A stretch of 11,731 nt of DNA from NCBI GenBank assembly GCA_027600665.1, contig JADGJL010000950.1, forward strand, positions 1 to 11,731, read 5' to 3'. Position 1 is the first letter of the stretch. The number at the start of each line of letters is the position of its first letter. The DNA comes from Irineochytrium annulatum. Taxonomy: Eukaryota; Chytridiomycota; Chytridiomycetes; Chytridiales; Chytridiaceae. A model generated the notes under the pieces. The model did not search any database. It saw only the letters and a list, made by a program, of their open reading frames with translations, and was not told the DNA's origin. Position numbers and translations under genes: made by a program. This document shows positions 1 to 8,192 of this stretch, one piece after another.

Positions 1-103
1 GGGCGAGTGGGGAGGTGGGGAAGTCAGGCAGCGCTGTCCGACAAACGAACAGGAATGCATGACAGATTCCTGGCCCCGCGACGCATTGGCAGGACGCAGT
101 GGG

Positions 104-295
104 CTACGGCCTTTTGCGCCTCAATGAAGCCACGACCTGGCCGGCCGGGCTTTCTACAACTCGACGCGCGTCCCGTCCGGGGCCCTCCGAGATTCCACTA
201 GCGCGAGCAACTCAACTCACCAGGCAAGTTCAGATGTCGGTAGATCTGGTGGCCAAAGCAGATGTGCTGCAGGCGGTGCAGGGTCGCCAGGTCGG
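104..295 (-). CDS. Candidate 3' part of an unrecognised spliced gene
   Basis: A possible exon at 295-221 (minus) reads DLATLHRLQHICFGHQIY and then RHLNLP, with strong G/C third-position bias. It ends at a good donor (GTGAGT, 220-215). A possible last exon begins after GTTGTAG at 153, joins in phase to give ESPAGQVVASLRRKRP, and stops at 106-104, with a 67-nt intron (154-220). The upstream acceptor (TTAAG, 300-296) is poor and I found no start exon, so this is partial at best. I do not recognise the family. The support is codon bias, one good splice pair and an open joined frame. It could be chance. Confidence 0.25.
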
Positions 296-557
296 CTTAA
301 GGACTAAGTCGGGCTGGCCAGTGCATGTAATCGTAATTAAATACACGATCACAACTGTTTAGCAAGCAAGTGTTTGAACCCCGTGTCTATTGAGAATCAG
401 GTCGCCTCCATCGAGTAGCGAGTAGGCAGGGAGCAGTCGACACGTCATGGCGAAGGTTCGTGACCAGGAGTACCATGTACGAAGTGAGCGGCACCTCGTG
501 AGCACTTTCGTAACAATATGTTTTCGTACGCCAATACGGCGCGGTCGCCTTCATTCC
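296..557. other. Stretch without an established gene
   Basis: No convincing coding region is visible here. The plus strand has a methionine codon at 447 followed by 17 codons (beginning MAKVRDQEYH) up to a plausible donor GTGAGC at 498. The frame stays open to 677, but the second half is antisense to the minus-strand candidate at 558-762, so at most one of the two is real. Confidence 0.3.
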
Positions 558-762
558 CTAAAATCTCCCGAAGGTGGCCGTGAAAGCCGAGCCGTAGCCG
601 AACCCCAGAATGCATGCTCGCGAGAGCTTCTCGCCACCTGTCGCGCTAACACCGCCGCCCAGCAGCGCAACGCCTAGCGGCACTCGGCGCTGGTGGCGCG
701 TCCCCTGTGGGGCTTTAGCGCATTGAAGTAACAGGCGGCCCTGAGCATTTATTTACCTTCAT
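558..762 (-). CDS. Candidate small glycine-rich hydrophobic protein (two exons)
   Basis: A minus-strand model has a 6-nt first exon (ATG AAG, 762-757), a donor GTAAAT, a 52-nt intron with a CTAA-like branch point and a CCCCACAG acceptor (705). A second exon at 704-558 ends in TAG. The 50-residue product has a basic start (GTRHQRR) and two small-residue hydrophobic stretches: VPLGVALLGGGVSA, and after EKLSRAC the glycine-patterned ILGFGYGSAFTATF. Paired glycine-rich segments are typical of small inner-mitochondrial-membrane hairpin proteins such as Mic10, but the order and flanking residues do not match well enough to name it. The plus strand is also open here (447-677), which lowers confidence. 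Confidence 0.27.
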
Positions 763-1051
763 ATTAATACCAACCGCCCAACCGAAGGCACCTTGACAAG
801 CAACCGAAGGCACCAACCTTTTCACATGGCATGTGACCTTGCATGTGACTTCGCATGTAGTAAGATTCTCTTTCAGTGAAAGGGTAATCGAACGAGTATT
901 TCGACTCTGGCGTACTTATATTATGTGTATGCATGCGTGTGTGTATTGTTATTCGGTTGGCATTTATTTCAAGCGCTAAAACAAATGGCCAAAACGAGGT
1001 GACCCCGTGCAAAATAAGAGTAGACAACGACGAGTAAGCAGAGCAAAGCAT
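763..1051 (-). other. RPL22 3' flank / 3' untranslated region
   Basis: A/T-rich sequence immediately downstream of the RPL22 stop. A minus-strand frame that opens here is not G/C3-biased and has no recognisable protein. It contains the AATAAA at 968-963, a GT-rich run around 936-946, and short near-repeats of CCGAAGGCACC at 781-791 and 803-813. Confidence 0.6.
963..968 (-). promoter_or_regulatory. Polyadenylation signal AATAAA for RPL22
   Basis: AATAAA on the minus strand, about 84 nt past the RPL22 stop, at a normal position for a cleavage/polyadenylation hexamer. Confidence 0.55.
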
Positions 1052-1623
1052 TTACTCGTCGTCCTCATCCGCATCCGGGTCCTGGATGTCGAAGTACTTA
1101 AGCTCGTACGCCGTCTTGGACGACGCGACGACGCGGAGCCAGTCGCGGACCTGGTTCTTCTTCAAGAACTTCTTGGTCAGGTACTTCAGGTAGCGCTTCG
1201 CGAGCGTGCCGGACTGGGAAGTGACCGTGATCGTACCGGCGGTGCGCGAGATCGAGACAGCCTCGCCGAGGTTGTTGGTGCGGCCCGAGACCTTGATGCG
1301 GTCCTGGAGGAACTTCTCCTGTAGCCACGAAAGAGTGTCAGCGACCGGATATTCCACATGCAAAGAAAACAAAATAAAACTCACGAAAGCGGCCGTGTCG
1401 AAGATGTTGTCGCCGGCGGGGCCTGAGCAGTCAATGGTGAACTTGACGGCGGGGGCCTTGGCCTTCTTGTTGGCGCCAACGGCGGCCTTGGTGGTCTTCT
1501 TCTACGATGAAGGAAAAGAGCAGGGTGAGCAAACGATGAACCAGCCCAGCCTCGTTGAACGAGGGACGGCGGTTGCGATCGCTACTCTATCTGCGGGCTA
1601 CTTACAACGGGGACGGCGGGCAT
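1052..1623 (-). CDS. RPL22: 60S ribosomal protein L22 (eL22)
   Basis: Cytosolic large-subunit ribosomal protein eL22. Three exons on the minus strand: 1623-1606 (MPAVPV), 1501-1385 ([13 protein letters not shown] up to DNIFDTAAF) and 1318-1052. Introns are 104 nt (1605-1502, GTAAGT...TAG) and 66 nt (1384-1319, GTGAGT...CTACAG), both phase 0. The spliced product is 133 residues, close to the usual 125-130. It carries the family hallmarks VKFTIDC near the N-terminus, [22 protein letters not shown], then [16 protein letters not shown] and [11 protein letters not shown], and an acidic tail ending DADEDDE. The start is the only ATG that splices in frame onto the lysine-rich second exon. Its first exon lies 169 nt from that of the divergent RBMX2-like gene. 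Identification is secure; exon 1 is slightly less certain because it is tiny. Confidence 0.97.
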
Positions 1624-1792
1624 CGCTTCGAGGGAGTGGCCGGGGGAGAGCTGCTGGGGTGGGCGTGCAGAAAAGAGAGGGAACAACCAATGGTGAATAA
1701 CCTCGTCAAATAAGGCGTGGCGCAGACTCTGGTGAAGTTGACAATCATCAACTCAGCCTTCTGACTACGCGTTGGACGCAGGGCGTGGCGAG
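1624..1792. promoter_or_regulatory. Divergent promoter, RPL22 / RBMX2-like
   Basis: Only 169 nt separate the two start codons, so both 5' UTRs and core promoters must lie here. A CCAAT element sits at 1687-1691 (plus). I see no clear TATA box. Shared control of a ribosomal and a splicing gene is inference. Confidence 0.6.
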
Positions 1793-3353
1793 ATGGAGTG
1801 AGTCCTTACGTTTTGTGTTGCCAGTACTTACCTGTGATACTACCATTGCAGCAATATCAAGGCAATTCAGAAACTAAATGACATTGAGATCGCGAAGAAC
1901 CTGAGCGATTCCGCATCATGGCACACTCAATATGCCGTATGTATCTCTCCTGTGCTCGATATTTGTGGATTTCTTTCCTATCGTTGCCTTCGGCGTGTAA
2001 TGCGTTCTATTTTAACGGAGTAATACAGAAATCCGCGTACGTGTACGCCGGCGGGCTCCCGTTCGATTTGACGGAAGGCGACGTCATTTGCGTTTTCTCA
2101 CAGTCAGTATTGTTCGCTTTATTTGTAAAGGCCCGCCAATTAATTGATTCTTCATCCACTTTATTATGCTATCGACAGATGGGGTGAGATCGTCGACATC
2201 AACCTTGTCCGCGACAAAAAGACGGGGAAAAGCAAAGGGTTTGCCTTCATCGCTTACGAGGATCAACGGAGCACGGTGCTCGCTGTCGACAACTTCAACG
2301 GCACGCAGGTGACTCTCAATGTCATTTGTCCATTCTAAACGTGTGATGACTTAACCTGTGCAGATCAAAGGCCGTACGATTCGCGTCGACCACGTCGCCG
2401 ATTATAAGGACCGCGTCCGCGACCGCGAGACGCCCGAGGAACGTGACGAGCGTCTCCAGCGCGAGCGAGAAAAGCTCCGATCCGTCGTACCCAAGCACCT
2501 CCGCGCGCCTGGGGAGGTCTACTCCGACGACGATGAGGACAACGGCGCCGGCCGGGGTGGACCCGCCGAAGAGTCGGAAGACGACAGCGAGGCCGGGCTA
2601 ACTGAGCACGAGAAGATGGAAAGGAGGAAGAGGAAGGAGGCCGAGGCGGATGATCCTATGCGGGAGTACTTCATGAAGTTAGAGAGGGAGAAGAAGCAAA
2701 AGAAGAAGGAGAAGAAAGAGAAGAAGAAGGAGAAGAAAGAGAAGAAGGAGAAAAAGGAGAAGAAGGATAAGAAGGAGAAGAAGGAGAAGAGGGAGAAAAG
2801 GGAGCACGACGGCGCGGGGTATGAGGATGGAGCTAGGAAGAAGGTGAAGGGAGAGAAGGGCGAGGCGCTGGTTCCGGATACCAACGCGCCGTCGCGGAGA
2901 ATGGAAGGCCGGGATCGACCGCGTACGGAGGATTGGGAGATGGAACCCCGGAGGCGCGAGAGGTCGCGATCGCCTTCCACAGCGCACCGCAAGGGTGATC
3001 GGAAGCGCGAGCGGTCACATTCCCCCGCGCCCGATCGTCGCGCCGAGTCTCCGCGACGCGACCGGTCGCTGGAGCGGAACGGGCGGAGGCGCTCGTCGAG
3101 GGCGCAGGGCCGGTCCGACTCACCCGACAACCGGCGGCGCTCGAGGGACCGTGACCAACGCGACTCGCCCGACGATCGGCGGCGGCGATCGAGGTCAGCG
3201 CGGAGTGGGAGCGCGTCGTCCCTTTCTTCTTCATCGGAGGAGGAGGGCCGACGGAGGAGTGGCTCCGGCCGGCGCGGAGGGAGCGAGAGCGGCAATGATT
3301 CGCGGCGGCGGCGGACGGATCGGTCAACGTCGAGGGAGCGGCGGAGGCGTTAA
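1793..3353 (+). CDS. RBMX2: RBMX2/Ist3 (Snu17)-type spliceosomal RRM protein with Lys-rich and RS tail
   Basis: Probable RES-complex/activated-spliceosome RNA-binding protein acting in pre-mRNA splicing in the nucleus. Five exons: 1793-1797, 1852-1936, 2029-2102, 2179-2308 and 2364-3353. Introns are 54, 92, 76 and 55 nt. The product is 427 residues. The N-terminus (MDNIKAIQKLND, SWHTQY) matches the conserved family lead-in. The RRM follows, with RNP2 YVYAGGLPF at 34-42, LTEGDVICVFSQWGEI, VRDKKTGKSKGFAF (RNP1 at 74-81), EDQRSTVLAVDNFNG and KGRTIRVDHV. The last 329 residues are one exon: an acidic section, a run of KKEKKEK units around residues 203-245, then an Arg/Ser-rich region with many RRRSR and RSxS units. 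Yeast Ist3 lacks such a tail, whereas animal RBMX2 has a Lys/Arg-rich one. The 5-nt coding first exon is supported by phase and by the resulting sequence. Confidence 0.95.
2681..2804 (+). repeat. Polypurine GAAGAAG/GAGAAG tract inside the RBMX2-like gene
   Basis: 124 nt of almost pure A/G, broken only by C at 2697 and T at 2768. It consists of imperfect AAG, GAG and AAA codon repeats encoding a Lys/Glu array. It is coding, not intergenic. The purine mirror-repeat nature makes it liable to slippage and length variation. Confidence 0.85.
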
Positions 3354-3766
3354 AGAAGATCAGGCTGATAGAGTTGTAATATATTTATAGCTGTGCTTAA
3401 AATAATATGCTTTGTTGACTAGCAAAACTAAAACAGAAATCGTGAGTAATTGAGACTCTGTATTATACACTTCCCTATTTAGCGACAATTAGCTCTCAAC
3501 AAGTTACTGATGCAAAGACATAAAACGACGTGCGAACATCAACGGCGATCTGAACAATGTCACTGACAAACACACTAGCACATTAATGTACAACAGCAAC
3601 AACGGCCCAACGAATTATAAATATGCACAACAATAACAACAGCTCGGTCGCCGAACAGAAGGCGCGAAAAGGGACGAGAGAAAAAGTCGGGATGCGTAGC
3701 AACTGAAGTGACAAATAGGACCAACAATTTGAGTACATCTTAATAGGGCGGGAAATTACACATCAT
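3354..3766. other. Convergent 3' spacer between RBMX2-like and HMG-box genes
   Basis: A/T-rich, with no open frame having coding bias on either strand. It must hold the 3' UTRs and polyadenylation sites of both genes. A/T-rich candidates such as AATATATTTAT (about 3378-3388) and AAAATAATAT (about 3399-3408) follow the plus-strand stop. I see nothing else. Confidence 0.6.
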
Positions 3767-4654
3767 CTACTCCGCATCATCCGGAACAGCGTAATTCTCC
3801 TTGCCCTTTTCGTAAGCCTCGAGCGCGGCCTTGTAGTCGTCCTTCTGCTGCTGAGCTTTCTTAGTGTACACCTGTTGAAGTGAGGGAAACGGAAGAAAGT
3901 GATGTCAGCATCGAAAGCAGACGGAGCATGAGGACAGAAAGAGGGAGAAAACCGACGTCCTTCGCGTTCACGTCCAGTGAGTTCCACATCTTCGAGAGTC
4001 CCTTCGTGACGTCGCCACCCTTCACGTCGGGGTGTTCCTGCTTAAATTTCTGGCGCTGCTCCGCCGTGAAGATGAAGTACCTGTTGTGGGGTGGAATAGG
4101 AACCGGGCGGGGCGGGGGCATAAAAGTAAGTACAAACTCACAATGCTATCCAAAATGATATCATGATGAGGGGCGGCGCGGTTGGGGAAGACTTACGAGC
4201 TCAAGGGCTTCTTTGGCGCGTTCGGATCCTTGTCCTTCTTGGCCGCAGTAGAGTCCTTCTTGGACTTTGTCGCGGCCTTATTGGTCTTATCGACTGGGGT
4301 GGGGCGGTCCGTCCTGACGACAGCGGCCTGTTGTGGTCATTAAAGCGTAGGGGAGAGAGAAGGGGGAGGAAGGATGTCGTTAGTTGATGACCCATGAGGA
4401 TACGGTGAAGAGTGAAGCCGTGGGAATCCGAGCATCCGGGCGTCGCGACGTCCGAATTCGGATGACCCAGAGGACTCCCGTCCGCATAGCATCGACCTCA
4501 TACGCAGAGATACCCGACCAGTCCGTGCCATCCAGGCCGCTACCATGCATCCATCGCCGACTACATTCATCCATTCCATGCATCCTAGGGGTTCTCGTTC
4601 CCATCCCATCGCTTCCAGTCCACCCACTAATCAAACGCAACGTACTTTGGGCAT
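3767..4654 (-). CDS. Single HMG-box chromatin protein (Nhp6/HMGB-like)
   Basis: Non-sequence-specific DNA-bending chromatin protein by family. Four exons on the minus strand: 4654-4646 (MPK), 4327-4197, 4080-3957 and 3871-3767. Introns are 318, 116 and 85 nt. The product is 122 residues. A Lys-rich N-terminus (TKSKKDSTAAKKDKD) precedes one HMG box at about 41-108: PNAPKKPLSSYFIFTAEQR, HPDVKGGDVTKGLSKMWNSL, then after the last intron VYTKKAQQQKDDYKAALEAY. The tail ends PDDAE. The box shows the usual Pro, aromatic (YFIF) and Trp (MW) core residues. All three acceptors end CAACAG before G. The donors are GTACGT, GTAAGT and an unusual GTCGGT. The 9-nt first exon is inferred: the second exon has no in-frame ATG and an in-frame stop just upstream, so a short upstream exon is required. 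It is the least certain part. Confidence 0.92.
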
Positions 4655-5427
4655 GATGAACGAAACGCGGTGGTGGCGACGAAACGCGGTGGGGGAAGAA
4701 GAGTATTGGTGGCGTCAACGAGTTGTCGGAGCAGAGAGGCAAGGCGATGGACGATGGGTGACGGTGCAAGCGGTGACGGCAGTGGATGATCAGAGGTTCG
4801 GTGGCGAGTCGAGCCGAGTTATGGGGGTCGCGGAGCGAGCAGCGAGCTTTTATGGAAAGAAGAAATCGCAGATTAATGAATATCAGTGGACGGTAGAGTC
4901 CGAGCGGACTTGTCCGCGAACTCAAGCATTTTTATCGGCGGCTAAAGCGCAATGGATGCGGAGTTTATATCCTGCTTACTTCGTTGAAAGATCATCGCGT
5001 TAACTTATGTCGGAAGCCTTCCAGAACCTTTACGCTAATACACTTGAATACGAGTACTGCCTTCGCACCTCACGACAATTCCTCATTGCTCATTACGTCA
5101 TCTGTTACCAGCAAAATAACGTGGCCACATATATCCTACGTCGGATATTACATTACAAAATTGCTCAAAACTTCCGCTTACGATTTTCTTTTTAAAAATC
5201 TCGAGCCTGTACTATGTTAGCATTCAAAGCCTCCTCCGCAGCGTTTCTTTGGATCAAGAAAATACGCAGTGCGATTGACTGTTATAGTATTAAATGATTT
5301 GATGAGATGCTCAAGAACAGTGAATGCATGACCCCCAACCCGATGACAAAAATGCCCCAGTTATCTTACGTTACCATTATACGTAAACTACATCAAAATT
5401 GATGGTCACTCTATAAATTGCCAAGAG
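4655..5427. other. Gene-poor interval upstream of the HMG-box gene
   Basis: About 770 nt between the HMG-box start codon and the stop of the next minus-strand gene. The proximal part is presumably the HMG-box promoter; a minus-strand CATAAAAG lies near 4849-4856. A plus-strand open frame at 4545-5003 is antisense to HMG intron 1 and has no family resemblance. The part from about 5000 to 5427 is A/T-rich and shows nothing recognisable. Confidence 0.5.
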
Positions 5428-6018
5428 CTAAATTGGCGTGGAGAACTGAGTGTGTTTCCCAAAGCTCGGCGCCCCTCCGGTTTTGGCCATAACATCAGTC
5501 GAGGTGGAGCAAATCACCGTCCCGCTGCCCGTCGCGGCGTGAGCGGACCAAAACGTAATAGGTTGTTTAAAGCGAGCAACTTCCTCCTGAAGCATGGTAT
5601 CAGCGATGTGGAAGTTTGACGAATCGACGTAAACAACAGATCCTACATGGCTCAGCTCCCTAGAGGCCGCCCTGTACTCCCCGTTCCCCTTAAAATCGGC
5701 GTGGGCCGTGGACTTCCACCCGTTTGCCGACCGATCCAGAGGCGGCTCCCTCATCTCGTTGAGTGCCCGCTTCATCAGCTCGGCCTCCATGATCTCCCGC
5801 CTCTTCCCCATCCTCGCGCCCTGCCCGTCGCTGGCCGTCGCGAACGTCTCCTGGTGCGTCGTTCGGGGCGTCGTCTGGTCCAAGTGTCCCTTCGGGCCGG
5901 CGTGCGTCAGGATCCCCTGCAATGTTATCGAATTAGACTCGCTCGGTGCGTGGGTAGTGCGCGAAGGAACCAACCGCATGGCCTTGCTTGCTGAGGCGCG
6001 CGACGCTGGACCGCTCAT
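5428..6018 (-). CDS. Uncharacterised protein, possibly axonemal/ciliary
   Basis: An open frame of 196 residues from the first ATG (6018) to TAG (5430-5428). I do not recognise it with certainty. It has no membrane segment and no signal peptide. It is rich in Ser, Thr, Ala and His and has one short charged helical segment (MGKRREIMEAELMKRALNEM). Two spaced motifs share a pattern: RTTHQETF and KSTAHADF. The C-terminus is GKHTQFSTPI. Short repeated Thr/Ser-aromatic motifs of this sort occur in microtubule inner proteins of flagellar axonemes, which is the basis of the guess. An excellent acceptor (branch-like TCTAATTCGATAAC, then ATTGCAG at about 5917) could splice the exon beginning GILTHAGPKGHL to a short upstream exon, so the first 35 residues are doubtful. 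Codon bias supports the rest as coding. Confidence 0.6.
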   Translation of the reverse strand: MSGPASRASASKAMRLVPSRTTHAPSESNSITLQGILTHAGPKGHLDQTTPRTTHQETFATASDGQGARMGKRREIMEAELMKRALNEMREPPLDRSANGWKSTAHADFKGNGEYRAASRELSHVGSVVYVDSSNFHIADTMLQEEVARFKQPITFWSAHAATGSGTVICSTSTDVMAKTGGAPSFGKHTQFSTPI

Positions 6019-6391
6019 CGGCAACTCTGTCCCCGACAGCCCGCTCCTGTGACGAACCCTGTCAGGTCCAAGCTTTCACAGCAAGGCGTGATCGTTTATT
6101 ACCTCGACCCAGTTGTCCAGGAGAGTCCTTCCGACGCCGTGATTCTGGTTGTAGGCCGACATCGCCTAATGGGGTGCCCGAGACGAGAGGTTAACGGACG
6201 GCTTCAACGAACTTCGAAAAAAGCGGATTTACAGACCAGATCTCCGGCCGTCGGCGCGCATTCGAGGCCCTCGCGCTAAGTTTCCTGGTCGAAGAAGGCG
6301 TGAGTCCATCAGCTTATTCCACTAACAAGTGAGCTGGTTGATGTTGTTTCAGATTTACTTCTCCAAAACCATTCATGATCACGTTCAGTAA
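5978..6391 (+). CDS. Unrecognised small spliced gene facing the axonemal-like gene
   Basis: The best evidence is an intron at 6300-6352: donor GTGAGT, branch CACTAAC, acceptor TTGTTTCAG. It joins AFEALALSFLVEEG (exon to 6299) to IYFSKTIHDHVQ and a stop at 6389-6391. Upstream, 6082-6173 reads QQGVIVYYLDPVVQ, then ESPSDAVIL and VVGRHRLMG. It can be joined through a 50-nt intron (6174-6223, weak AAAAAAG acceptor; TTTACAG at 6234 is an alternative in another phase). A possible first exon is 5978-6028 (MALLAEARDAGPLIGNS), with a weak donor. This model gives about 85 residues. The 3' half is well supported and the 5' half is tentative. The gene ends 65 nt from the DnaJ stop, convergently. No family recognised; no signal peptide or clear membrane span. 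Confidence 0.42.
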
Positions 6392-6406
6392 GGTTCCTTG
6401 TTGCTA

Positions 6407-6412
6407 TTTATT
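6407..6412 (-). promoter_or_regulatory. Polyadenylation signal AATAAA for the DnaJ gene
   Basis: AATAAA on the minus strand, 45 nt past the DnaJ stop and inside the 3' flank of the convergent plus-strand gene. Confidence 0.5.
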
Positions 6413-6456
6413 TGTAAGCCTACATCAGCAGATGATAGATTCAGCTAGTAGGTCCC

Positions 6457-8063
6457 CTAAACCCCAAGTCCTCTTTTAATTGATTCAAATATGGTACCCT
6501 TTTTGCTTGATTCCGCACCATCCCCCTTCCCATCCTTCCACGACGCGTCCTTCGTCGACGATGCCGTCGGCGACTCCTCCTTCTCCTGTTCCTTTAAGCC
6601 AAACGCCTCTTTGATCAGGCTCTCTTGCTTCGCCGTCAACTTCTTCGGCACCATCACCTTCACCGTCACCAGCTGGTCGCCCCGATCGGCGAGAGACCGA
6701 GTGCCGATAACCTTGGTCCCCCGCTTCGGCAGCCGCAGCTTGTCCTCCGGTTGCGTGCCGGGCTGGATTTTGAGGTCCACGTCGCCGTCAATGGTGGGCA
6801 CCCGAATAACGCCCCCGAGCAAAGCGGTTTGAATGGGAATCGTGGCTGTCATTAAAATGTTCGGCCCGTCGCGCTTAAATACTTTGTGCGGCAGTACCTA
6901 CGGAAAAGGCATCAGTCTACTGATAGTCAGTCTTAAAGGTAGACTATCATCTCACCTCCACGATCACGAAGAGGTCACCAGGGTCCCCGTTACCCTCCAA
7001 GGGTACGTCCCCCTTCCTCGGTACCTTCACCTTCATAAGGTTGTCCACCCCTGCAAGTGATAACTTATTAACACTACGCCCGCCAGAGCACACGAACATC
7101 AAGATTACGCACCAGCCGGAATCGACACATTCACCGTCCTCGTCTCATTCATCTTCCCAGCACCATCACACTTCCTGCACTGGCTCCCCCGCGGCACGAA
7201 CGACCCCGTCCCTCCACACGCGTCACACGTGCTCGCGAAGTGGAACCCACCCCTCACAAACACCTTCTGCCCGCTCCCTCCACATTGCGAGCACGAGCTC
7301 TTCTTCGCGCCCTTCTTCACCCCCGTACCCTCGCAGTCCCCGCAGTTCACGACGCTCCGGTACCGGATTTCCTTCGTCGCGCCCATCGCGGCCTCCATGA
7401 AGTCAATCGTGGCCTTGACGGTCACGTCGCGGCCGATCATGTCGCTGGCGAAGCCCCCGCGCGCGCTGCCGCTGCCACCGGGACCGCCGCCGAAACCGCG
7501 AAAGATGCTCTCAAATATGTCCTGACTACCGCCGGGGAAGCCGCCCGCGCCGGGGAAACCGCCAGGGTATCCGCCGCCGAAGCCCGAGAAGCCGCCGGGC
7601 CCGCCGCCGCCGGGTCCCTGATCTGCTTAACACCACGTCTCAACATGACGTCTCAGGCCCGCAAAGCAAACGCAACCCGTCCTAACCTGCATCAAACCCA
7701 AACCGATCATAGTTCGCCTTCTTGTTCTCGTCCGACAAGAGCTCGTACGCGTCCTTCACCTCGACGAACTTCTCCTGTGCACCCTTCTCCTTGTTCGTGT
7801 CCGGGTGCAGCTCCTTGGCCTTGGCATAGTAGGCCTTCTTAATTTCGCTGGCGGACGCGGACTTGGAGACGCCCAGGACGTCGTAGGGGTCTTTCTTTGC
7901 TAAGGACGGGTGTGTTGAGTGGAATGACCTCTGGAAGGGAATATGTCAGCGTCTGTTCGAGAACCGTGGAAGTAAATTTAACTCACGTGAGCGCTCCGAA
8001 GGTGTGGCCGGTGGAGGCGGCCGAATACGGCAGCGGTAGAGACCGGCCGCCCTGCCGACTCAT
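6457..8063 (-). CDS. MDJ1: Mitochondrial DnaJ/Hsp40 co-chaperone (Mdj1/DNAJA3 type)
   Basis: Type I J-protein expected to stimulate mitochondrial Hsp70 in the matrix. Five exons on the minus strand: 8063-7987, 7928-7687, 7622-7113, 7050-6956 and 6897-6457. Introns are 58, 64, 62 and 58 nt. The product is 454 residues. An Arg/Ser-rich, acid-free leader ([17 protein letters not shown], then SFHSTHP) is a convincing matrix presequence. The J domain starts at DPYDVLGV (39-46) and has HPD at 67-69. A Gly/Phe region follows at about 107-165. The four zinc-finger repeats are CGDCEGTG (200), CSQCGGSG (217), CDACGGTG (239) and CRKCDGAG (255). The substrate-binding C-terminal domains follow ([30 protein letters not shown]). 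A Ser/Lys/Glu-rich tail ends GLGV. Intron 1 needs the acceptor CCAGAG. It is transcribed away from MTU1, 129 nt from that start codon. Confidence 0.96.
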
Positions 8064-8192
8064 AATGAGAAAACTAGGAACTCCAGAACTCCACAGTAAG
8101 TACCTTGGGAACTCCGTAAGCAGCCCGCCGGCCACGCCGCCGTCGCCGGGCGCTTCGTTTTAACGCTGAGGACCGTTCCAAGTAAAGCCCGC
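8064..8192. promoter_or_regulatory. Divergent promoter, mitochondrial DnaJ / MTU1
   Basis: 129 nt between the two outermost start codons, extending to 8267 if MTU1 starts at its third in-frame methionine. No CCAAT or TATA box is evident. Both products act in mitochondria, so a shared promoter is a plausible means of co-expression (inference). Confidence 0.55.

Noticed and set aside
1..25. Telomere at a contig end
   Set aside because: The G-rich strand has the wrong orientation (5' end G-rich, 3' end C-rich), and there is no tandem repeat unit.
372..395. Minus-strand GGTTCAAAC resembling a tRNA B box
   Set aside because: The flanking T stem does not pair and there is no A box at a suitable distance.
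2519..3295. Long minus-strand open frame antisense to the RBMX2-like gene
   Set aside because: It mirrors the Lys/Arg repeat-rich codons of the real gene, giving Phe/Ser/Leu runs, and matches no family.
4545..5003. Plus-strand open frame of 152 codons
   Set aside because: It runs antisense through the HMG first exon and intron, with low-complexity, unfamiliar sequence and no splice support.
5647..6052. Plus-strand open frames antisense to the axonemal-like gene
   Set aside because: Pro/Arg/Leu-rich shadows of the opposite strand, apart from the short 5978-6028 piece considered as a first exon.
7240..7842. Plus-strand open frame of 200 codons antisense to the DnaJ gene
   Set aside because: It is the shadow of the G/C-rich Gly/Phe and zinc-finger exon and crosses a DnaJ intron; no family resemblance.
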